Origin: Salinibius halmophilus
GTDB taxonomy: Bacteria > Pseudomonadota > Gammaproteobacteria > Pseudomonadales > Natronospirillaceae
Assembly (NCBI RefSeq): GCF_003577475.1
Contig: NZ_QPEP01000003.1
Location: 186,001-250,000 of the forward strand
Direction of reading: 5' to 3'
DNA: 64,000 nucleotides
Made by a program: the position numbers and the translations under genes. Positions within the stretch are counted from its first letter, which is position 1, and every line of letters begins with the position of its first letter. This document shows positions 58,628 through 64,000 of the stretch, piece after piece. The notes below the pieces were generated by a model, which did no database searches, was not told where the DNA came from, and saw nothing but the letters and a program-made list of their open reading frames with translations.

Positions 58628-59530
58628 ATGTTTGCAGCACAACACTTATTGGTGGCCATTGATCCGAATGAAGACTATGGCCACCTACTGAAAAAAACGG
58701 CCGTTCTGGCCTTGGCAACCAATAGCCGAGTGACGCTGCTGGCACGTGTATTTCACAGTGGCCTCACTACGCGCCTACTCGGTGAAGAAACCGCAGCGCG
58801 AGCCAAAGAGTTCGCCATCGAGCAGGCACAAGCCTATCTTGAAAAGCTAGCCAAAACTCTACGAGCACAAGAAATTCAGGTAGCGACCCATGTTGCATGG
58901 GACAAACACCTAGTGTCTGCCATCGAGCATTATCGACACGAAGACAACTTCGACATTTTGCTCAAGGCAACGCATTATCAAAATGTTATTCAACGTACCT
59001 TCCTTAGTCATACCGACTGGGAATTGATTCGCCACATGCCCGTACCTATTTTGCTTACCAAAGCCGAAGCTTGGGATAGAGACCCTACTGTTGCTGTGTG
59101 CGTGGACCCTGTAGACGACGAAGACCCGAAAATATCCGGTCGTGACGACAGTATTATCAATCAAGCGAAAAAGTTTGTTGAGCGTGTTGGTGGCCAAATA
59201 GCAGTAATCCATGCATTCGATCCAGGCCCAATTATGGTCCATGCAGAACAGCCTGCCATGGATCACACCGCAGTACTAGAAGAAGTAAGAACGGCACACG
59301 AACATCGGATGCAAGATCTTTGTAGCCGCCATGGTATTAAAGACTGTATTTTAGAGATGGGCGCACCAGCACAAGTGATACCAGAAGCGGTGTACACCAA
59401 TGACCATCAAATTGTGATGTTAGGTGCACACAGTCGCAACGGGTTCGAGCGAATGTTGATCGGCCACACCGCCGAGCGCATACTGGATCGCATCACAGCG
59501 GATATTCTTGTTATTCCCGACCGCGATTAG
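58628..59530 (+). CDS. uspE: UspE-type tandem universal stress protein
   Basis: 300 aa, two Usp domains (~1-150 and ~152-300). The second ends with LGAHSRNGFERMLIGHTAERIL, the Gx2Gx9G(S/T) ATP-binding pattern; the first lacks it. The family supports survival of oxidative and growth-arrest stress. It is monocistronic, ending in the hairpin repeats before argF. Confidence 0.88.
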   Translation: MFAAQHLLVAIDPNEDYGHLLKKTAVLALATNSRVTLLARVFHSGLTTRLLGEETAARAKEFAIEQAQAYLEKLAKTLRAQEIQVATHVAWDKHLVSAIEHYRHEDNFDILLKATHYQNVIQRTFLSHTDWELIRHMPVPILLTKAEAWDRDPTVAVCVDPVDDEDPKISGRDDSIINQAKKFVERVGGQIAVIHAFDPGPIMVHAEQPAMDHTAVLEEVRTAHEHRMQDLCSRHGIKDCILEMGAPAQVIPEAVYTNDHQIVMLGAHSRNGFERMLIGHTAERILDRITADILVIPDRD

Positions 59531-59562
59531 GTCGGGTAGATATGAAGGCTTCCTAAAACCGC

Positions 59563-59611
59563 TCACCGTAGGTTGTACGGCGCGTTCTTTCGCGCCGGGC
59601 AACATGAATCA
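59563..59611. repeat. Intergenic hairpin repeat, copy 1
   Basis: 49 bp: TCACCGTAGGTTGTAC, the hairpin GGCGCG-TTCTTT-CGCGCC, then GGGCAACATGAATCA. The flanks are shared with the copy at 59661 but the stem sequence differs. Confidence 0.85.
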
Positions 59612-59660
59612 CCATCGGTCAATGTTTCCCAAACCTTCGGTTTGTAAAACCTACACCGAT

Positions 59661-59710
59661 TCACCGTAGGTTGTACGGCCACACTATTTTGTGGCCGGGC
59701 AACATGAGTG
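59661..59710. repeat. Intergenic hairpin repeat, copy 2
   Basis: 50 bp, 98 bp after copy 1: the same TCACCGTAGGTTGTAC start and GGGCAACATGA end, with the hairpin GGCCACA-CTATTT-TGTGGCC. Both stem arms have changed together. It ends 1 bp before the argF stop and may help stop transcription from both sides. Confidence 0.85.
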
Positions 59711-59711
59711 A

Positions 59712-60632
59712 TTATTCACCAAACTTGCCGTTGATCAAGAACTCGAGCAAGGCTTTTTGTGCGTGCATGCGGTTGCCTGCTTCTTCCCACACTACACTGC
59801 GTGGGTCATCCAGCATATCATGTGAAATTTCTTCGCCACGGTGCGCTGGTAAGCAGTGCATAAACAGTGCATCACTCGCTGCTTTATCCATCAAGGCAGG
59901 ATTGACCTGGTAACCGGCAAACGCTTGCATGCGTTTTTGCGCTTCTTCTTCTTGCCCCATCGACGCCCAAACATCCGTCACCACCAAGCTTGAGCCTTTT
60001 ACTGACGCTTCAAGGCTTCGTAGAATATTGACTCGACCCTTGTTCTCGTCAAGCAACTTGGCATCTGGCTCATAACCTTCAGGGCAACAAACGTTCAGTT
60101 CAAAGTCAAACATGCGCGCGGCGTTAATGTACGAATTGCACATGTTATTGCCATCACCAATCCAAGTAACGGTTTTACCTTTAATGTCACCATTCACTTC
60201 AAAATAGGCTTGCATGTCGGCAATCAGCTGACACGGGTGAAAGTCGTCGGTCAGAGCATTAATCACCGGCACCGATGAGTATTTCGCGAAGGTTTCTACC
60301 TTTTCATGCTCAAAGGTACGAATCATCACAGCGTCGACCATTTGCGACAACACGCGCGCGCTGTCTTCAATAGGCTCACCACGACCAAGCTGAGTATCGC
60401 GTGGAGATAAAAAGATTGCATCACCACCAAGCTGTGCCATGCCCGCTTCAAAAGACACACGCGTACGCGTTGACGACTTTTCGAAAATCATACCCAGCAC
60501 TCGGCCTTTTAATGTTTCGTGAGGCGTGCGGCTGCGGAATAGCTTTTTTAGCTCATCGGCACGTTGAATTAGGCCGTGTAACTCGTCAGTCGTAAAATCG
60601 GTAAGCGTTAAAAAGTGTCTAGTGTTGGCCAT
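59712..60632 (-). CDS. argF: ArgF, ornithine carbamoyltransferase
   Basis: 306 aa from the ATG at 60632 (GGAG 6 nt upstream). [20 protein letters not shown] binds carbamoyl phosphate; [12 protein letters not shown] and [12 protein letters not shown] bind ornithine. It makes citrulline in arginine synthesis, downstream of ArgJ's step. I found no clear ArgR box in the divergent gap to grxD. Confidence 0.97.
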   Translation of the reverse strand: MANTRHFLTLTDFTTDELHGLIQRADELKKLFRSRTPHETLKGRVLGMIFEKSSTRTRVSFEAGMAQLGGDAIFLSPRDTQLGRGEPIEDSARVLSQMVDAVMIRTFEHEKVETFAKYSSVPVINALTDDFHPCQLIADMQAYFEVNGDIKGKTVTWIGDGNNMCNSYINAARMFDFELNVCCPEGYEPDAKLLDENKGRVNILRSLEASVKGSSLVVTDVWASMGQEEEAQKRMQAFAGYQVNPALMDKAASDALFMHCLPAHRGEEISHDMLDDPRSVVWEEAGNRMHAQKALLEFLINGKFGE

Positions 60633-60800
60633 GGGGAACTCCTGCAATGGCTCGAATGTCTAAAAATCGAACGCAGAACTTTACCCCGCTTGCTAGCATT
60701 GCGCAAATCTATGACGACAAAACCCGAGTAAATTGGTAAACTACTCACCAGTTTATTGACCTACATTTGACAATTGAAAGATCAATCGCGAGAGATAGCT

Positions 60801-61121
60801 ATGACAACAACAGCCGAAGTGATTAAGCAACAAATTGCCGAAAATGACATCCTGCTGTACATGAAAGGATCACCAGAGCAACCAATGTGTGGTTTCTCAG
60901 CGAAAGCCGTGCAAGCATTAATGGAATGCGGTCAGCGTTTCGCCTACGTTGATGTTCTATCCAACCCAGATATCCGTGCAGAACTACCAGCCATTGCAAA
61001 CTGGCCTACGTTTCCACAACTGTGGATCAAAGGCGAGTTAATTGGTGGCTGCGACATCATTGTTGAAATGTTCGAAAACGGCGAGCTTAAACAAGAAGTT
61101 GATGCCGCTGTCGGTGCGTAA
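60801..61121 (+). CDS. grxD: GrxD, monothiol glutaredoxin 4
   Basis: 106 aa from the ATG at 60801. CGFS active site with Cys30 (KGSPEQPMCGFSAKAVQAL), WPTFPQLWIKGELIGGCDI for glutathione and [2Fe-2S] binding. It carries and delivers Fe-S clusters. A strong terminator follows. Confidence 0.96.
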   Translation: MTTTAEVIKQQIAENDILLYMKGSPEQPMCGFSAKAVQALMECGQRFAYVDVLSNPDIRAELPAIANWPTFPQLWIKGELIGGCDIIVEMFENGELKQEVDAAVGA

Positions 61122-61127
61122 CATTGC

Positions 61128-61156
61128 AAGGGGTTGCCAAGCTGGCAACCCCTTTT
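61128..61156 (+). terminator. Rho-independent terminator of grxD
   Basis: A perfect 12-bp stem (AAGGGGTTGCCA / TGGCAACCCCTT) with an AGC loop and a TTTT tail, starting 6 bp after the grxD stop and 12 bp before the convergent yajL end. Confidence 0.88.
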
Positions 61157-61167
61157 AGCCCAAGCCG

Positions 61168-61725
61168 CTAAACAGCAAAAATGGCGTCCGCTACTTTTTT
61201 GCGAGCTTTGCGCCCTAGCAACATATCAACCAAAGCCAAGCCAAACTCTATTGCCACCCCTGGCCCCCTGCCAGTAAGAATTTTGCCACTACACTCTACG
61301 TCATTACCACTTAGCACAACATCTTCGGGAATAATCATGCCAACCAAACTTTCTGGGTAGTACGTAATTCGTCCAGCTTTTACAACTTCATGCTTCACCA
61401 ACACTGCTGGTGCTGCGCAAATGGCGGCAATAAACTTGTCTGCTTCGGAAAACTCTTTTACCACACGCGCCATCTCGTTGCTGTGTAACAGCTGTTTTAC
61501 ACCAGGCCCGCCAGGAATAAACAAGGCGTCAAACCCCTCTGCATGCTCGCTTTGCAGCAACGCATGCGCGGTGACTTCAGTGCCCTGACTAGCCTCCACT
61601 TTGTGCCCTGGCTGCTCGACCGCTGCCAAAACAACCTCAACCCCTGCCCGGCGCAATAAGTTCACCACGGTGATGGCTTCTAACTCTTCAAACCCTTTAA
61701 TTAACGGTACCAATACTCTCGTCAT
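61168..61725 (-). CDS. yajL: YajL/DJ-1 family protein
   Basis: 185 aa from the ATG at 61725 (AAGGAG 5-6 nt upstream). The nucleophile elbow holds Cys103 (FIAAICAAPAVL), and the conserved Glu is in GFEELEA; IPGGPGVKQLL and TGRGPGVAIEFGLALV complete the DJ-1/ThiJ set. E. coli YajL is a chaperone and proposed deglycase guarding against oxidative and carbonyl damage. The deglycase claim is disputed. Confidence 0.9.
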   Translation of the reverse strand: MTRVLVPLIKGFEELEAITVVNLLRRAGVEVVLAAVEQPGHKVEASQGTEVTAHALLQSEHAEGFDALFIPGGPGVKQLLHSNEMARVVKEFSEADKFIAAICAAPAVLVKHEVVKAGRITYYPESLVGMIIPEDVVLSGNDVECSGKILTGRGPGVAIEFGLALVDMLLGRKARKKVADAIFAV

Positions 61726-61775
61726 ATTCACTCCTTACTTGCGCGTTAACGAATAGGCCGCGCCAACCATGCAGA

Positions 61776-61804
61776 CAATAAAAAGGGCGTTAATAACGCC
61801 CTTT
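61776..61804 (-). terminator. Rho-independent terminator of aroA
   Basis: AAAGGGCGTT-ATT-AACGCCCTTT, a perfect 10-bp stem on the minus strand, followed by TTATT, 30 bp after the aroA stop. Confidence 0.85.
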
Positions 61805-61834
61805 AGCTCACCACAGTATAGGTAAACAATTGTG

Positions 61835-63118
61835 TTAGTTGCGAATGGTCTCAAACAACTCGAAGTAGTTAGGGAAGGTTTTAGCCGTACAACCCGGATC
61901 ATTAATGGTCACCTCAGTATCGCTAAGTGCTACAAGCGAGAAGCACATAGCAATACGGTGATCATCATAGGTGTCAATGGCGGCATGGGTCAGCTTAGCT
62001 GGCGGTGTGACCTCGATATAGTCCTCACCTTCAACGACCTCGGCACCCACTTTTCGAAGTTCAGTCGCCATGGCCGACAAACGATCGGTTTCTTTCACAC
62101 GCCAGTTATAAATGTTGCGAATAGCGGTCGTACCTTCAGCAAATAAAGCAGCCGTGGCAATGGTCATTGCTGCATCTGGAATGTGGTTCAAGTCCACATC
62201 AACCGCTTTTAATGGTTGATCACAACTCACTTCAATCCAAGTATCCGACCAAGTTACCTTGGCTCCCATTTGCTCAAGTACTTGCGCAAATTTGGCATCG
62301 CCCTGCACACTTGCTAGGCCGGTGCCATGCACGCGAACTGGACCACCCGCGACGGCGCCAGCAGCTAGGAAATAAGATGCTGAAGAGGCATCGCCTTCCA
62401 CCATAATCTCGCCTGGGCTTTGGTATACCTGACCAGACTTCACGACAAATTTCTGGTAATTCTGGTTGTCTACCTGCACATCAAACTTAGCCATCACATC
62501 CAGCGTGATGTCGATGTATGGTTTGCTGACCAACTCACCGTCTACCACAATTGTCAGGTCAGCGTCAGCATAAGGGGCAGCCATCAACAGGGCTGTGAGG
62601 AACTGGCTTGAAATATTGCCACGAATACTCACCTCACCGCCTTTCAAGCCAGTACCGGTAATTTTTAATGGCGGATAATCTTTATTGCCTAGATATTCGA
62701 TATCGGCACCAATTTGGCGTAGGGCATCTACTAGGTCGCCTATTGGGCGCTCATACATACGCTCAATACCAGTTAGGGTAAACTCACCCTTGCCCAGACA
62801 TAGGGCGGCAGTAAGTGGTCGCATAGCCGTGCCAGCATTGCCTAGAAACAGTTCGCAAGCGCCGTCAATGTCAAGCGCTTTGCCCTTACCTGTTACCACA
62901 CAGCGAGTTTTGCAATCACTTAATTGATATGCAACGCCTAGGGTTGTTAAGGCTTCAAGCATGCGACGGATATCGTCACTGTCGAGCAAGTTGGTTATGG
63001 TGGTTTCGCCATCAGCCAATGCCGCTAATAGCAGAATTCGGTTTGATAGGCTCTTTGAGCCAGGTAGCGTGATTTCTCCACTTACCTTGGACTTCGGAGA
63101 AAGCGTCAGAGATTCCAT
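61835..63118 (-). CDS. aroA: AroA, 3-phosphoshikimate 1-carboxyvinyltransferase (EPSP synthase)
   Basis: 427 aa. [18 protein letters not shown] is the shikimate site, [15 protein letters not shown] the class I signature near the glyphosate-binding region, and [19 protein letters not shown] a late motif. It makes EPSP for aromatic amino acids. It appears monocistronic, with its own terminator. Confidence 0.97.
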   Translation of the reverse strand: MESLTLSPKSKVSGEITLPGSKSLSNRILLLAALADGETTITNLLDSDDIRRMLEALTTLGVAYQLSDCKTRCVVTGKGKALDIDGACELFLGNAGTAMRPLTAALCLGKGEFTLTGIERMYERPIGDLVDALRQIGADIEYLGNKDYPPLKITGTGLKGGEVSIRGNISSQFLTALLMAAPYADADLTIVVDGELVSKPYIDITLDVMAKFDVQVDNQNYQKFVVKSGQVYQSPGEIMVEGDASSASYFLAAGAVAGGPVRVHGTGLASVQGDAKFAQVLEQMGAKVTWSDTWIEVSCDQPLKAVDVDLNHIPDAAMTIATAALFAEGTTAIRNIYNWRVKETDRLSAMATELRKVGAEVVEGEDYIEVTPPAKLTHAAIDTYDDHRIAMCFSLVALSDTEVTINDPGCTAKTFPNYFELFETIRN

Positions 63119-63233
63119 GGTAAAACTAGCCTAAGTTGTCAATAGGTAGGCGCATTCTAACTGATGCGCCGCCTGTCAACTACTCTTTATCGCCCGAAAT
63201 TAGCAGATTTCGAGCCTGCACTGTCTAAAAGGA

Positions 63234-63698
63234 TTATTGATCCGTCAAAGTTACGTCTTCGCTTATCACAAACTTAAACTCATTACTTGGCTCCAAGCGA
63301 GCACGAACACAGCGATCATTAGAGCGTTGCAAACATTCAACCGGTACGGTGTTCTCACCCTCTACCGTATTCACAATCCCTTCAACGTCTGCTTCAACAA
63401 TGACTTTTTCTTCGGTAACACACAACAAATGGTTGGCAATGACCAAACCACGATTGGAGTTTAATGTCATATTGGCCGACAGCACACAGTACTCGGGCAG
63501 CTGCTCTACGCCCTGTGCTAGGCTTGGTGAAGCAACACGCGGGCGTAGTAACACAATTGATCGCTCACCTGTTTGCACATCACTGCGGTTGATGGTTTTG
63601 ACATCGAATTCTGTACCAGCGGTAATTTCAATTTCTATAGCCTTGGCCGATATAGTAGCCATGAGTAAACAAGTCATCGCAAGCAGGCGGGATTTCAT
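63234..63698 (-). CDS. Predicted periplasmic cysteine-containing protein, unknown
   Basis: 154 aa from the ATG at 63698 (MKSRLLAMTCLL, AGG 9 nt upstream). A signal peptide is clear, with cleavage likely after ATISAKA. The mature part is beta-rich with four Cys (EYCVLSA, LLCVTEE, VECLQRS, DRCVRAR), enough for two disulfides. I do not recognise a family. It is divergent from a 52-aa membrane peptide. Confidence 0.7.
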   Translation of the reverse strand: MKSRLLAMTCLLMATISAKAIEIEITAGTEFDVKTINRSDVQTGERSIVLLRPRVASPSLAQGVEQLPEYCVLSANMTLNSNRGLVIANHLLCVTEEKVIVEADVEGIVNTVEGENTVPVECLQRSNDRCVRARLEPSNEFKFVISEDVTLTDQ

Positions 63699-63727
63699 AA
63701 CATACATCCTATTGATTGGTCTTCTTG

Positions 63728-63733
63728 TATAAT
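63728..63733 (+). promoter_or_regulatory. Candidate -10 for the 52-aa peptide gene
   Basis: A perfect TATAAT lies 51 bp before the ATG at 63785. No good -35 is visible 16-18 bp upstream, so this is tentative. Confidence 0.3.
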
Positions 63734-63784
63734 AACAGAGAAGCTGGCCATATAAAGCTATCAACCAGACACTGAGGGCCGCAT

Positions 63785-63943
63785 ATGCACAAAAAGTTCA
63801 TCATATTTTTAGTGGTAGTATTTACCATCATCACCATTCTTGTCATTCACGATATGAATCGTGACCCTGTCCAGATGAGTCCGGTTTTCTTTAGCCAATT
63901 CCACTTCGACACCGTCACATGGCTGTCAACTTATCGTGCTTAG
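63785..63943 (+). CDS. 52-aa single-pass membrane peptide, unknown
   Basis: ATG with GAGG 8 nt upstream, ending at TAG 63941-63943. MHKKFIIFLVVVFTIITILV is one membrane helix with a basic start, followed by a periplasmic tail of about 30 residues (DMNRDPVQMSPVFFSQFHFD) ending STYRA. No family is recognised. It is short enough to be skipped by gene callers. Confidence 0.55.
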   Translation: MHKKFIIFLVVVFTIITILVIHDMNRDPVQMSPVFFSQFHFDTVTWLSTYRA

Positions 63944-64000
63944 ACTTGTTAACTAGGGTCTGACCCGTGCCAAAGGCAGTGTGACAAATTCTTGGCGAAT
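63944..64000 (+). other. Start of an unidentified element at the right edge
   Basis: GGGTCTGACCC at 63956-63966 is a perfect 5-bp inverted repeat round one base. Similar GGGTCTGACCC palindromes often flank REP-associated (Y1) transposase genes, but the window ends before any gene can be read. Confidence 0.3.

Noticed and set aside
60633-60800. ArgR operator before argF
   Set aside because: I looked for paired TGAAT/ATTCA boxes in the argF-grxD gap and saw none good enough.

Overview
The window is chromosomal DNA from a Gram-negative gammaproteobacterium, most like the marine Pseudomonas/Oceanospirillales/Cellvibrio-type lineages. I infer this from gene order: mraZ to lpxC followed by an M23 peptidase (not secM) and secA; rnpB between mraZ and rsmI; mucD-lepA-lepB-DUF4845-rnc-era-recO-pdxJ-acpS; and cysM-rlmD-relA-mazG next to a BarA/GacS kinase. 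MurE carries the meso-diaminopimelate motif, and LpxC, LpoA and RseC all imply an outer membrane. Base composition is mid-GC and looks even; I see no prophage, integrase, CRISPR array, tRNA or rRNA.

Layout. 1-1687: end of the rsx (rnf) electron-transport operon and nth. 1771-5085: a looser region with a small membrane protein, a DUF4062 protein, two divergent Nudix genes, a DCC-family protein and a structured tandem-repeat block. 5086-10542: cysM-rlmD-relA-mazG-yciH on the minus strand (sulfur assimilation, rRNA methylation, stringent response, nucleotide clean-up). 10678-13347: hybrid kinase barA/gacS. 13325-21768: minus-strand block rseC-mucD, lepA-lepB-DUF4845-rnc-era-recO-pdxJ-acpS. 21875-28312: nadB, sdhE-ygfX, ygfZ, an HDOD protein, a Cys-cluster protein, ybfF, hemH. 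28387-34310: a LapD-like receptor, argJ and secA.

34489-52879 is the dcw cluster, read rightmost to leftmost on the minus strand: mraZ-rsmH-ftsL-ftsI-murE-murF-mraY-murD-ftsW-murG-murC-ddl-ftsQ-ftsA-ftsZ, then lpxC and an M23 endopeptidase. Nearly every junction is an ATGA or TAATG overlap, so translation is probably coupled. The head of the cluster has a clear sigma70 promoter overlapped by four GTGG boxes at exact 10-bp spacing, the expected MraZ operator. lpxC has its own promoter. 53071-53415 is RNase P RNA. 53416-54361 is an unusual accessory patch holding a cloverleaf-like repeat, a (CAAA)10 microsatellite and an orphan 119-aa gene. 54362-58521: rsmI divergent from lpoA-yraN-diaA-dolP. 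58628-64000: uspE, a paired hairpin repeat, argF, grxD, yajL, aroA, a secreted Cys-rich protein and a 52-aa membrane peptide.

The most notable points are departures from conserved neighbourhoods. rpoE-rseA-rseB are absent from the slot between nadB and rseC-mucD. acpS and recO sit in their conserved places but are degenerate or shortened. The orphan gene with the tetranucleotide repeat could be phase variable. There are at least three structured intergenic repeat elements. I did not find a complete new multi-gene system; the DUF4062 protein and the SSR-associated orphan are the best leads for undescribed biology.
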